DNA of 64,000 bases from assembly GCA_963792205.1 (NCBI GenBank), contig CAWBVI010000005.1, positions 1-64,000 of the forward strand. Direction: 5' to 3'. The DNA comes from DATDAH01 sp963792205 (GTDB lineage: Bacteria; Actinomycetota; Acidimicrobiia; Acidimicrobiales; DATDAH01). Made by a program: the position numbers and the translations under genes. Below, in pieces: positions 8,940-17,045 of this stretch. Every line of letters begins with the position of its first letter. The first letter of the stretch is position 1. The notes under the pieces were generated by a model. That model was not told where the DNA came from and ran no database searches. It saw only the letters and a program-made list of their open reading frames with translations.

Positions 8940-9832
8940 GCCCAGGGCCGCGGCGCTGGCGCCGTCGGCGGCGCGGACCCACGGCCTTCGTGCTGTCGGG
9001 CGGCGGCAACCTCGGTGCCCTGCAGGTCGGGATGCTGCGGGCGCTGACCGAGCGCAGCATCCGTCCCGACCTCGTCCTGGGCTGTTCCGTGGGGGCGCTC
9101 AACGGCGCCGCCTATGCCGCCGACCCCACGGCGGCGGGCATCGACCGGCTGGAGGACCTCTGGCTCCACCTGGCCGGTCCCGACGTCATGCCCTCGGGCA
9201 GCCGGCTGCCGTCGAGCCTCCAGCTGGCCCGCCGGGGCGAGGCCCTCCACGACAACAAGGGGCTCCGCGAGCTGATGCAGCGCATCCTGCGCCCCGCCAC
9301 CTTCGAGGAGCTGCGCATCCCCTTCCAATGCGTCGCCACCCAGATCGACCCACCGGCCGAGGTCTGGTTCGACCACGGTCCGCTGCACGAGGCGATCCTG
9401 GCCTCCGCCGCCCTCCCGGCGGTGTTCCCGATCGTCGAGCTCGACGGCCACCGCTACCTCGACGGTGGCATCGCCAACGACATCCCCGTGTCCCGGGCCG
9501 ACGAGCTGGGGGTGACCAAGGCCTACGTCCTGCAGGTGGGCACGCTCGAACGACCCTGGCAGGCGCCCCGCCGACCGGTCGACGTGGCCATCCAGTCCCA
9601 CTGGCTCTCGCGGCGCCTGCGCTGGGAGGACGACCTGGCCGCGCTCGATGGTCGCATCGAGCTGGTCATGCTGCCGTACGGCGACCCGCCCCGGCCCCGC
9701 TACGACGACTTCAGCCACACCACCGAGCTCGTCACCCAGGCCTACGCCGCCACCGCCGCCCACCTCGACGCCCTCGCCGGCGTCGAGCTCGAGGTGGCGC
9801 CGACGATGCCACTCGAGAAGGAGCACCCGTAG
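8936..9832 (+). CDS. Patatin-like phospholipase with an apparent CTG start
   Basis: A lipid acyl hydrolase of the patatin family (Ser-Asp dyad). FVLSGGGNLGALQVGML gives the glycine-rich oxyanion loop. The nucleophile elbow is LGCSVGALNGAAYA (G-x-S-x-G). The catalytic Asp lies in YLDGGIANDIPV (DGG). The frame is clean from about 8940, the first long intact gene of the window. No ATG, GTG or TTG precedes the oxyanion loop; the frame opens at CTG 8936, overlapping the pyk TGA as CTGA. GTG 8990 would begin within FVLSGGG and remove the first strand. Length about 298 residues, usual for short bacterial patatins. It is probably co-transcribed with pyk. A frame error hiding a normal start is the alternative. 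Confidence 0.75.
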   Translation: MSPGPRRWRRRRRGPTAFVLSGGGNLGALQVGMLRALTERSIRPDLVLGCSVGALNGAAYAADPTAAGIDRLEDLWLHLAGPDVMPSGSRLPSSLQLARRGEALHDNKGLRELMQRILRPATFEELRIPFQCVATQIDPPAEVWFDHGPLHEAILASAALPAVFPIVELDGHRYLDGGIANDIPVSRADELGVTKAYVLQVGTLERPWQAPRRPVDVAIQSHWLSRRLRWEDDLAALDGRIELVMLPYGDPPRPRYDDFSHTTELVTQAYAATAAHLDALAGVELEVAPTMPLEKEHP

Positions 9833-9835
9833 GGT
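9830..9835 (+). promoter_or_regulatory. Putative -10 (TAGGGT) of the DUF3151 gene
   Basis: The hexamer uses the patatin stop codon TAG and ends 7 nt before the ATG at 9843. Confidence 0.4.
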
Positions 9836-9842
9836 CGGTCAC

Positions 9843-10259
9843 ATGTCCGACATCTCATTCACGTCCGGGCCGCCGGAGACGGTGCTCGACCCCGAGCCCG
9901 CCGACGCAGTGGCCGCCCTGGCCGAGGCCGGCGACGATGCCGCCGCGGTCGGTGTCGTCTGCGCCCGCTGGCCCCGCTTCCTGGGGGCGTGGGCGCGGCT
10001 CGGCGACCTGGCCCCTGACGAGGCCTTCGCCTATGCCGCCTACCGCACCGGCTACCACCGGGGTCTCGACCGCCTGCGCCAGAATGGCTGGCGGGGGAGT
10101 GGCTACGTCCGCTGGGTGCACCCCGAGAACCGGGGCTTCCTGGCCGCCCTCGCCGGCCTCGGTCGGGTCGCCGACCAGATCGGCGAGGACGACGAAGCCG
10201 AGCGCTGCGCCGTCTTCCTCCTCCAGCTCGACCCCGCCTGGCCCCCGTCCGCCGACTGA
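9843..10259 (+). CDS. DUF3151 family protein
   Basis: DUF3151 is an uncharacterised family largely restricted to actinomycetes. The diagnostic core is visible as YAAYRTGYHRGLDRLRQNGWRGSGYVRW followed by HPENRGFLAALAGLGRVADQIGE. The C-terminal part (DEAERCAVFLLQLDPAWP) forms an alpha-helical end. The sequence is Ala/Glu-rich, helical, cytoplasmic and TPR-like in character. 138 residues, the usual family size. Start ATG 9843 is preceded by TAGGGT 7 nt away. It is single-frame and intact. Function unknown. Confidence 0.85.
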   Translation: MSDISFTSGPPETVLDPEPADAVAALAEAGDDAAAVGVVCARWPRFLGAWARLGDLAPDEAFAYAAYRTGYHRGLDRLRQNGWRGSGYVRWVHPENRGFLAALAGLGRVADQIGEDDEAERCAVFLLQLDPAWPPSAD

Positions 10260-10319
10260 GTCCGCGTGAGTGTCACAGGGGTGTGGTAGGTTGAGGAACA
10301 TCAGTTCGTAGCCGACTGG

Positions 10320-10334
10320 GGTCCGTTCCGGACC
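10320..10334. other. 6-bp inverted repeat in the leader of the HNH gene
   Basis: Arms ggtccg and cggacc pair around a 3-nt loop. It lies in the 122-bp region before the DUF222-HNH gene, which otherwise holds only a weak TAGGTT hexamer at 10287-10292. A short 5' UTR hairpin is possible. Confidence 0.3.
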
Positions 10335-10381
10335 GTGATGGCCACCGAAAGCAGCTTCCCCAGACAACGGGAGGAGCGTTG

Positions 10382-11662
10382 GTGTCCGTCGAGCTCGACG
10401 ATCTGGTGCAGGCCTCGGAGCGGGTGGCCAAGGTCGCCTGGGGCGATGAGCCCGTCGCGGTGCTGGGCGGGTCGATCGAGGCGGCGTCGGCGGCGATCAA
10501 CCAGCTCGAGGGTGTGCGTCTGGGGATGATCCGTTCGCTGGAGGCTCGGGGCGAGCATCGGGCCGAGGGCCACGCCAGTGCGACCCCGTGGCTGCAGCAT
10601 CACTGCCGGTTGAAGAAGCGTGAGGCCCGGCGCATCGCCCGCTTGTCGCGGTTCGCGGACCGGCTGCCGGCGGTGGGCGAGGCGCTGTTGTCGGGCACGG
10701 TGACCTTCGAGCACGTCGAGGTGCTGGCCGATGCCCACAAGGAGCGCACGCACGAGGCGTGGGCCGAAGCGGCGCCGCTGTTGCTGCGTTACGCGGCGGA
10801 GGCGCGGTTCGAGGACTTCGCCCGCCAGGTGGCCCGGTTCGCGCACCAGCTCGAACCCCTCGAGGCCGAGGAGCGGTTCAAAGAGCAGGTCGATGACCGC
10901 AGCTTCTCCAAGGTCACCACCATCGACGGGTTCGGGTTCCTGCGGGGCTGGATGGAGCCCTTCGGCTACCAGATCTTCAGCGTCGAACACGACCGGCTGG
11001 TCAAAGAGCTTTTCGACCAGGACTGGGCCGAGCTCAAGGCCCTGCTGGGCCGGGACCCCACCGCGGCCGAGGTCCATGACCTCCTGCGCACCCCCCAGAA
11101 CCGCGCCCACGACGCCCTGGTCCGGATGGCCCTGCGCTCCCGGGCCGCCTCCGGCGCCGGCAACGCCATGGTCGAAGCCCTCATCCACATCGACGGCCCC
11201 ACCTTCGCCGAGGCCATCCGCCACCTGCTGGCCGAAGACCCCGACGACCAGCCCCAGTACCCGCCGGACGGGTTCTGCGAAACGTCCTCCGGTGAGGTGA
11301 TCTCCCCGGTCGCCGCCGTCTACCTCGCCCTACTGGGCCAGGTCCGGGGCATCGTCTTCGACCAAGACGGCAACATCCTCACGTACAGCCACTCCCGCCG
11401 ACTGTTCACCCCCGCCCAAGCCGCCGCCCTGCGAGCCAAGTTCCGGCGCTGCACCCACCCCTACGGCTGTGACCGCACCGGACCCCTCCTCCAGACCGAC
11501 CACATCGTCGAACACCAAGACGGCGGACCCACCGACACCACCAACGGCCAACCCCTCTGCGCCGCCCACAACCGTTGGAAGACCAACCAACGCGGCCACC
11601 CCCCACCCCCCGGCCGCCAAGACCACGACCAACGCCGAGCACCCCCCGACCTCAGGCAGTAG
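10382..11662 (+). CDS. DUF222 / HNH endonuclease domain protein (13E12-like)
   Basis: DUF222-HNH proteins are multicopy actinobacterial proteins that include the mycobacterial 13E12 repeat family; their biological role is unsettled. Residues 1-300 are helical DUF222 (AINQLEGVRLGMIRSLEARG, then LSGTVTFEHVEVLADA). The C-terminal zinc/HNH domain reads CTHPYGCDRTGPLLQTDHI, then NGQPLCAAHNRWK, giving D-H-I, the N and the H-N of the HNH fold plus CxxxxxC and C ligands. About 426 residues. GTG 10382 is chosen for its GGAGG 7 nt upstream; TTG 10379 is in frame too. Base composition inverts inside the gene: the 5' half is G-rich and the 3' third strongly C-rich with A-ending codons. The Pro/Gln-rich tail is disordered. 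Confidence 0.85.
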   Translation: MSVELDDLVQASERVAKVAWGDEPVAVLGGSIEAASAAINQLEGVRLGMIRSLEARGEHRAEGHASATPWLQHHCRLKKREARRIARLSRFADRLPAVGEALLSGTVTFEHVEVLADAHKERTHEAWAEAAPLLLRYAAEARFEDFARQVARFAHQLEPLEAEERFKEQVDDRSFSKVTTIDGFGFLRGWMEPFGYQIFSVEHDRLVKELFDQDWAELKALLGRDPTAAEVHDLLRTPQNRAHDALVRMALRSRAASGAGNAMVEALIHIDGPTFAEAIRHLLAEDPDDQPQYPPDGFCETSSGEVISPVAAVYLALLGQVRGIVFDQDGNILTYSHSRRLFTPAQAAALRAKFRRCTHPYGCDRTGPLLQTDHIVEHQDGGPTDTTNGQPLCAAHNRWKTNQRGHPPPPGRQDHDQRRAPPDLRQ

Positions 11663-11778
11663 CCAGCATCACCTGGGTCGGTGAACGAGTCTCCTTGGTC
11701 GGGCACTCCTGAGAGCAGCCGTCGTCCGGTCCCCGCGGAGGATGTCACAGCGACGGCAGAGTGGTCGCTGCGGCTGGG

Positions 11779-11784
11779 TAGGTT
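11779..11784 (+). promoter_or_regulatory. Putative -10 (TAGGTT) of the flavin reductase-like gene
   Basis: TAGGTT ends 6 nt before the GTG at 11791, a good match to leaderless spacing. Confidence 0.5.
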
Positions 11785-11790
11785 CGAGTC

Positions 11791-12349
11791 GTGCCTGAAC
11801 CCACCCCTGGACCCATGGGCCCTTACCCCCCCGGCATCGAGACCGAGGAGCAGCAGGACGAGTACGACCGGCTGCGCCGGCGGGTGCTGTGGACGTTGCC
11901 CTCCGGGCTGTACGTGATCGGGAGCCGCGCCGGCGACAGACGGAACCTCATGACGCTCAACTGGGCCACGCAGGTGAGCTTCGAGCCGAAGCTGGTGGGG
12001 ATCAGCGTGGAGAAGGCGGCGGTGACCCACGAGCTCATCACCGAGGGCGGCGTCTTCGCCCTCAACACCGTCGTCTCGGGAGGACCGGGCGATCGTGCGC
12101 AAGTTCACCAAGCCGGTCGAGGTCGACACCGACGCCAAGACCCTCAACGGGTTCCCGTACCACGACGGCGTCACCGGGGCTCCGATCCTCGACCAGGCCC
12201 CGGCCTACGTCGACTGCGAGGTCCGCCAGCCGGTCGACGTCGGCAACCACACCCTGTTCATCGGCGAGGTCGTCGACGCCGGCTTCCAGGCCGACGAGGA
12301 GACCGAGGTCCTCCGCATGGAGGACACCCGCATGAACTACGGCGGCTGA
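11791..12349 (+). CDS. Flavin reductase-like domain protein, one frameshift
   Basis: A split-barrel FMN-binding protein of the flavin reductase-like (DIM6/NTAB) family. Such proteins either reduce flavin with NAD(P)H for a partner monooxygenase or bind FMN/F420-like cofactors. The core reads LPSGLYVIGSRAGDRRNLMTLNWATQVSFEPKLVG, followed by ISVEKAAVTHELI and the beta strand GVFALNTVV. After a frame change at about 12085 it continues VRKFTKPVEVD, AYVDCEV and HTLFIGEVVDAG, the typical back half. About 185 residues. No partner oxygenase lies next to it. The start GTG 11791 is supported by TAGGTT at -12. Confidence 0.75.
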
Positions 12350-12368
12350 CCCGGCTCCGGCCGGGTCG

Positions 12369-12374
12369 TAGCAT
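12369..12374 (+). promoter_or_regulatory. Putative -10 (TAGCAT) of the PLP decarboxylase
   Basis: TAGCAT ends 8 nt before the GTG at 12383. Confidence 0.4.
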
Positions 12375-12382
12375 CCCCCGGC

Positions 12383-13631
12383 GTGGAGATCGCCGGGCCC
12401 CAGCTCACCTCGTTCCCCGAGCACGGCACCAGCGCCCAGGAGCTCCTGGCCGAGATCGACGACGTGCGGGGCGGCGACATCGACTGGCGGGGAGGGGTGG
12501 CGTTCAGCCTCGTCTACCACCACGACGACGAGGGCCTCGAGGCCCTGCAGCACGCGGTGGCCGAGCGCTTCCTGCACGAGAACGCCCTCAACCCCTTCGC
12601 CTACCAGTCGCTGCCCCGGATGGAGCAGGAGATCGTGCTCATGGCCGGCGACCTGCTGGGTGGGGAGCCCGGGGCGGGCTCCCTGACCTCCGGCGGCACC
12701 GAGAGCATCTTCCTCGCCGTCCAGGTGGCCCGGGACGACGCGCGTGGAGCGGGGCATCGCCGAACCGGTGCTCCTGACGGCCACTACGGCCCACCCGGCC
12801 TTCGCCAAGGCGGCGAAGTACCTCGATGTGGAGCACCGCATGCTCCCCGTGGGCGACGACCTGCGCCTGCACGGCGCCACGGTGGCCGACGCCGTCGACG
12901 AGCGGACGGGCCTCGTGGTCGCTTCGGCCCCCTGCTACCCCTACGGCGTCATCGACCACGTGACCGACGTGGCCGCCGTCGCCCGGGACGCCGGGGTCCT
13001 GTGCCACGTGGACGCCTGTCTCGGCGGGTGGCTGCTGCCCTTCTGGGCCCGGCTGGGCGAGCCCGTTCCGCCGTGGGACCTCCGGGTTCCCGGCGTGACC
13101 TCCCTCTCGGCCGACATCCACAAGTACGGCTACGCCTACAAGGGCGCCTCCACCGTGCTCTACGCCTCCCGCGACCTCCACCGGCACCAGCTCTTCCTCT
13201 ACGACGACTGGCCGGGCGGGCTCTACGGCTCCTCGACGACGGCCGGCACCCGACCGGGACCGCCGATCGCCGGGGCCTGGGCCGGCATCCGCCACCTCGG
13301 GGCCGACGGCTTCCTCCGGCTGGCCGGGATCGTGCGGGACACCACCCGGGCGGTCCAGGCCGGCATCCGCGGCATCGACGGCCTCGAGATCCGCGGTGAG
13401 CCCGACCTGTCCGTCTTCGAGTTCGGCTCCTCCACGCTGGACATCGGCGGGATCGGCGACGTGATGGACGACCGGGGATGGCACCTCGACCGCCAGCCGG
13501 GCGGCCTCCACCTCATGCTCTCGCCCGGCCACGCCCGGGTGGTCGACCGCTTCCTCGAGGACCTGGGCGACGCCGTGGCCCACCATGACCGGAGCCGGGG
13601 CCGGGAAGCGACCTACGGCGGAGCCACCTAA
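12383..13631 (+). CDS. PLP-dependent decarboxylase / sphingosine-1-phosphate lyase-like, one frameshift
   Basis: A group II PLP decarboxylase fold. AGSLTSGGTESIFLAV is the cofactor phosphate-binding loop, HVDACLGGWLLPF contains the Asp that contacts the PLP ring nitrogen, and SADIHKYGYAYKG contains the Schiff-base Lys. YGSSTTAGTRPG and the overall order place it nearest the sphingosine-1-phosphate lyase / tyrosine decarboxylase-like branch. The N-terminus FAYQSLPRMEQEIV matches the 'N....FP....E.ev' entry of the family. One frame change at about 12740 breaks it just after LAVQVARDDAR. About 415 residues. It ends in TAA, directly followed by mobA. The substrate is not predictable; sphingoid bases are unlikely to be common here, so an amino acid is as possible. 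Confidence 0.75.
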
Positions 13632-14216
13632 CTGCCCGGGCCCGAACCCTTCGCCGGCGCCGTCCTCACCGGCGGCACCAGCCGGCGCATGGGCGCCGAC
13701 AAGGCGCTGCTCGATGTCGACGGCCGCCCGCTCGCCCTCACCGTGGCCCGGGCCCTGCGCGCGGCCGGGGCCGAGCCCGTCGTGGCGGTCGGCGGCGACC
13801 TCGAGGGCCTCACGGCGGTCGGGCTCCGAGCGGTGCCCGACCTCCACCCGGGCGAGGGCCCGCTCGGTGGCGTCCTGACCGCTCTGCAGGCCGTCGACGC
13901 CGACGTCGTCGTCGTCCTGGCCTGCGACCTCCCGGACGTGGATGCGGATGTCGTGCGGGCCGTCGTCACGGCCCTGGGTGACGACGACGACGTCGCCGCC
14001 CCTCGACACGACGACCGCCTCGAGCTGCTGCACGCCGCCTACCGCCAACGGGCAGAACCCGTGCTGGCGGCGGCGTTCGCCGCGGGGGAGCGGGCCCTGC
14101 ACCGGGCGGCCCAGGGCCTCCGCATCGCCGCCGTCACCGACCTGCCGCCCCAAGCCCTCGCCGACGCCGACGAGCCCGCGGACCTCCGCCGACGCGGAGG
14201 CGAGACGCCAGCCTGA
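13632..14216 (+). CDS. mobA: Molybdenum cofactor guanylyltransferase, start codon unusual
   Basis: MobA transfers GMP to molybdopterin to form the MGD cofactor. The nucleotide-binding loop AVLTGGTSRRMGADKALLDVDGRPL is unmistakable (G-G-x-S-R-R-M-G-x-D-K), followed by DLHPGEGPLGGVLTAL and the metal-binding VLACDLPDV. About 194 residues, normal. The frame is closed immediately upstream by the decarboxylase TAA (same frame), and no ATG, GTG or TTG precedes the binding loop. ATG 13689 lies inside the loop and would destroy it. The likely start is CTG 13632, directly after the TAA; a lost or altered base near 13630 is the alternative. No other molybdopterin gene is in the window. Confidence 0.75.
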   Translation: MPGPEPFAGAVLTGGTSRRMGADKALLDVDGRPLALTVARALRAAGAEPVVAVGGDLEGLTAVGLRAVPDLHPGEGPLGGVLTALQAVDADVVVVLACDLPDVDADVVRAVVTALGDDDDVAAPRHDDRLELLHAAYRQRAEPVLAAAFAAGERALHRAAQGLRIAAVTDLPPQALADADEPADLRRRGGETPA

Positions 14217-14217
14217 G

Positions 14218-14223
14218 TACCCT
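14218..14223 (+). promoter_or_regulatory. Putative -10 (TACCCT) of the rhodanese-like gene
   Basis: TACCCT ends 7 nt before the GTG at 14231 and begins just after the mobA stop. Confidence 0.4.
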
Positions 14224-14230
14224 GCCGGGG

Positions 14231-14548
14231 GTGGATGTTCCCGAGATCGGCATCGACGAGTTCGCCGGCCGTCGCGAGGGCGGGGAGCCGGTGCTCGACG
14301 TCCGCAACCCGGACGAGTACGAGGAGGCCCACGTCCCGGGGGTCATCCTGATCCCGCTCGGTGAGCTGGTCGAGCGGGTCGACGAGGTCCCGGCCGAGGG
14401 CCGCCTCCTCGTCATCTGCCGGAGCGGCGCCCGCAGCCTGCAGGCCGCCGAGTGGCTCCGGGCCCAGGGGATCGACGCCACCAACGTCGCGGGCGGGACG
14501 CTGGCCTGGATCGAAACCGGCCATCCCGTCGAGACGGGGGCGCTCTGA
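14231..14548 (+). CDS. Rhodanese-like domain protein
   Basis: A single-domain rhodanese of 105 residues. The fold markers are VLDVRNPDEYEEAHVPGVILIPL (CH2A region). The active-site loop is VICRSGARSLQAAEWLRAQG, whose Cys is the persulfide-carrying residue, followed by ATNVAGGTLAW (CH2B). Such proteins relay sulfane sulfur to acceptors; the acceptor here is unknown. Its TGA overlaps the first codon of RNase D as CTGA, so the two are probably translationally coupled. It is intact, with TACCCT 7 nt before the GTG start. Confidence 0.85.
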   Translation: MDVPEIGIDEFAGRREGGEPVLDVRNPDEYEEAHVPGVILIPLGELVERVDEVPAEGRLLVICRSGARSLQAAEWLRAQGIDATNVAGGTLAWIETGHPVETGAL

Positions 14549-15756
14549 CCGGCGAGCCCGCGCCGACTCAGGTCACCGATGCCCGAGCGCTCGACGAGCT
14601 GCTCCGGCGCCTGAGCGACGTCGAGATCTGGGCCTTTGACACCGAGTTCCACCGCGAGCGCACCTACTTCCCGGAGCTGGCGCTGGTGCAGATCGCCTGG
14701 GAGGGCCAGATCGCCCTCGTCGACCCCCTGGCGGTCGACGTGGCACCGCTGGCCCAGCTCTTGGACGGGCCCGGCCTGGCGGTGGTCCACGCCGCCAGCC
14801 AGGACCTCGAGGTGCTGCTCGCCACCTGTGGCACCGTGCCCCGCCGGCTGTTCGACACCCAGTTGGCCGCCGGGTTCCTCGGCTCGTCGACGCCCTCGCT
14901 GGCCACCTTGCTCGCCAGCGAGCTGGGGGTCCGCCTGCCGAAGGCCGACCGCCTGAGTGACTGGCTGCGCCGGCCACTGTCGCGGCGCCAGCTCGACTAC
15001 GCCGCCGCCGACGTGGCCCACCTGGTCGAGCTCCACGCCAAGCAGGAGCAGCGCCTGGAGGAGCGAGGCCGGCTCAGCTGGGCCGAGGGCGAGTTCACCG
15101 AGCTGGTCGACGAGAGCCGGACCGGTCGGGACCCCGACGAGGCGTGGCGTCGGGTCAAGGAAGCCCGTCGCCTGAAGGACCGTCCGGCCGCCGTGGCCCG
15201 TTCGGTCGCCGCCTGGCGGGAGCGCCGGGCCGCGGAGCTCAACCGTCCGGTGCGCCACATCCTCTCCGACCTGGCCATCGTGGCCATCGCCCAGCGCGCC
15301 CCGCGCTCGATCGAGGAGCTGGCCGACGTCCGCGGGGTCGACCGCGGGGCGGCCAAGGGCGGGGTGGGCCGGGCCCTGCTGGCCGCGGTCGAGGAGGGGC
15401 TGGAGGCCGAGCCCCCCGCGCCCGACGGAGTGGGCGAGCTACGCCGAGAGCTGCGCCCGGCGGCCACGCTGGCCTCAGCCTGGCTGGCCCAGCACGCCCG
15501 CGACCTCGACCTGGATCCCGGCCTCATGGCCACGAGGTCCGACATCGAGGCCTATCTCAGTGGCGAAGGACCCTCTCGACTGCGCTCGGGGTGGCGGGCC
15601 GAGGTGGTCGGCGACGTGCTCGACGGCCTCGTCGAGGGGTCGGTGGCCGTGGCCTTCGCCGACGGCGAGCTGGTCCTGGAGGAGCGCTCCCACCGTCCGG
15701 TGGCACCGCTACACTCTGATGTTCAGACAGGACCGGATGGGGAGAGCACCCCATGA
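14545..15756 (+). CDS. rnd: Ribonuclease D with an apparent CTG start
   Basis: A DEDDy 3'-5' exoribonuclease used in tRNA 3' trimming. Exo I is FDTEFHRERTYFPELALVQI, Exo II is HAASQDLEVLL, and Exo III is LDYAAADVAHL with the Y-x3-D of the DEDDy class. HRDC-like helices follow (about residues 215-290), including RSIEELADVRGVDR. 403 residues, slightly longer than E. coli RNase D. The only start that keeps Exo I is CTG 14545, sharing bases with the rhodanese TGA (CTGA). The first in-frame GTG is after the catalytic DxE motif. The gene ends in a 14-bp tandem duplication. Confidence 0.85.
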   Translation: MTGEPAPTQVTDARALDELLRRLSDVEIWAFDTEFHRERTYFPELALVQIAWEGQIALVDPLAVDVAPLAQLLDGPGLAVVHAASQDLEVLLATCGTVPRRLFDTQLAAGFLGSSTPSLATLLASELGVRLPKADRLSDWLRRPLSRRQLDYAAADVAHLVELHAKQEQRLEERGRLSWAEGEFTELVDESRTGRDPDEAWRRVKEARRLKDRPAAVARSVAAWRERRAAELNRPVRHILSDLAIVAIAQRAPRSIEELADVRGVDRGAAKGGVGRALLAAVEEGLEAEPPAPDGVGELRRELRPAATLASAWLAQHARDLDLDPGLMATRSDIEAYLSGEGPSRLRSGWRAEVVGDVLDGLVEGSVAVAFADGELVLEERSHRPVAPLHSDVQTGPDGESTP

Positions 15757-15771
15757 AGAGCACCCCATGAA
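15744..15771. repeat. 14-bp tandem duplication at the RNase D stop
   Basis: The unit gagcaccccatgaa occurs twice head to tail (15744-15757, 15758-15771). The first copy contains the RNase D TGA overlapped by an ATG (ATGA), which opens a five-codon frame MKSTP. That frame's TGA is itself overlapped by the ATG at 15767 in the second copy. Confidence 0.8.
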
Positions 15772-15955
15772 GAAGGGTCGGCATCGTCGCTTCGAGGAAG
15801 CTCGGGCGCTCAAGCGCACGCGCACCGAGTTCGATGACGTGCTCGAGGGCACCGACCAGCAGCCCTGCGACGAGTGCGGCGCCGAGCCCGGCGACGAGCA
15901 CGCCAGCTGGTGCCTCGCCGCTGAGGCCCTGAAGGAAGAGGACTGGGCCAACTGA
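15767..15955 (+). CDS. Small cysteine-containing protein of unknown function
   Basis: 62 residues. A basic N-terminus (MKKGRHRRFEEARALKRTR) is followed by DDVLEGTDQQPCDECGAEPGD and ASWCLAAEALKEEDW. The CxxC and a third Cys nine residues on (with His in between, DEHASWC) suggest a small zinc-binding knuckle. A start at ATG 15737 would add ten residues and is also in frame; 15767 is preferred because it overlaps the mini-frame stop described at 15744-15771. I do not recognise the family. It follows RNase D and precedes, convergently, the McrB-partner gene. Confidence 0.55.
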   Translation: MKKGRHRRFEEARALKRTRTEFDDVLEGTDQQPCDECGAEPGDEHASWCLAAEALKEEDWAN

Positions 15956-15997
15956 CGGGCGCCGCCTGAGGCGACCCGGAACCTGTCTCCGGCAGCC

Positions 15998-17045
15998 CTA
16001 GCTCGCCGCGGTCAGGCTGGGCTGGGGCTCCAGCGCCATCCGGATCGCTCGCTCGACGTCCCCCGGGTCCATCACGACCACCACGGGACGGCCCCCCGAA
16101 CGGGACTGCAGCGTGTGCTCGGCCCGTTCCCGGTTCCGGTCCCGGACCCGCTCGGGCACGTCGATCAGCACCTGCCCGATCATGATGCCGCTCGGCCGGC
16201 TGCGGTCGCCGCGACGCCGGGGGTGGTGGTAGCGGAGCAGGCCCGACTGGAGCGTGCCGGACATGGCCCGGAACGGGTCGACCGTCACGCCCCGCTGCTG
16301 GAGGGCCCGCACGATCGACACCAGCACCGCGTGCTGGGCGCGGGTCCGGCGGTCGCAGAACGGCAGGATGTCGTCGGCCTCGAGCGGGTCGGCGGCCCGG
16401 GCCAACATGGCCAGCGCGGGACCGTAGGTCGAGCGCCGGTTCCCGGACCGGGCCCGTCGCATCTCCCGGGAGGTCGGACGGTGCCGGGTCACGGTGGCCA
16501 ACGCCCGGTGCTCCAGGAAGCGGGTGGCGCGGAGGCCGTTGAACCGTGCGGCCCGCAGGGTCTCGTCGTCGTACGAGCGGGCGCGAGATCGAGTCCACGG
16601 AGCGACCGGCGTCGCGGACGCTCACGAGGGCGGCGACGAGGACGCGGTTCTCCGGGATGTCGTAGGCCCGCGAGGCCGCCGCGCACACGTACACGTCGTT
16701 GCGCCCCGGGCTGGAGGATCGGCACGACATCGTCTCGGACCACAGGACCGGGCCCCGGAGCTCGCCTCGGCACTCCTCGGGCTGGTTGTCCATGGAGATG
16801 GACAACGACCGGATGGTCTGCGGTGTGGTGGCCAGGAGCTCCTCGGCCTCCGGGCAGGTGGCGACGATGGCTCCCGTCAGCTGGCGGACGACGTTGGCCG
16901 ACAGCCCGAGCACCGAGTCGACGGCCTCGACCACGTTGAAGGGCCGCCGCAGCAGGTCCCACAGCTCGTGGGTGGCGGTCCGCTCGCCGGGGGCGGCCTC
17001 GGCCCCGGGGTGCGGTCCCGCGGCCTCAGAGGGCGAGTTCGACAC
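15998..17045 (-). CDS. McrB-partner protein of unknown function, one frameshift
   Basis: About 349 residues encoded directly after, and overlapping by about 20 nt, the McrB-like ATPase gene. Segments visible: ELWDLLRRPFNVVEAVDSVLG near the N-terminus, LRGPVLWSETMSCRSSSPG, then VYVCAAASRAYDIPENRVLVAALVSVRDAG. The YDIPENRVL block resembles the 'TPENR' segment that I associate with DUF2357/McrC-type partners. After a frame change at about 16585 the rest is basic (RRARSGNRRSTYGPALAML, RYHHPRRRGDRSRP) and ends RPVVVVMDPGDVERA. No PD-(D/E)xK nuclease signature is apparent. By position it should work with the ATPase; its own activity is unknown. GTG 17045 is chosen as the first start in the frame. 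Confidence 0.6.

Noticed and set aside
7007..9832. One continuous 941-codon plus-strand frame
   Set aside because: It is a chimera: shadow of the histidine phosphatase, one frame of fragmented pyk, then the patatin. The fused protein is not real.
10271..11784. Shared tgtcaca ... taggtt words before the HNH and flavin reductase genes as a common promoter
   Set aside because: The spacing between the two words differs (10 nt versus more than 25 nt), so a shared -35/-10 pair is not supported.
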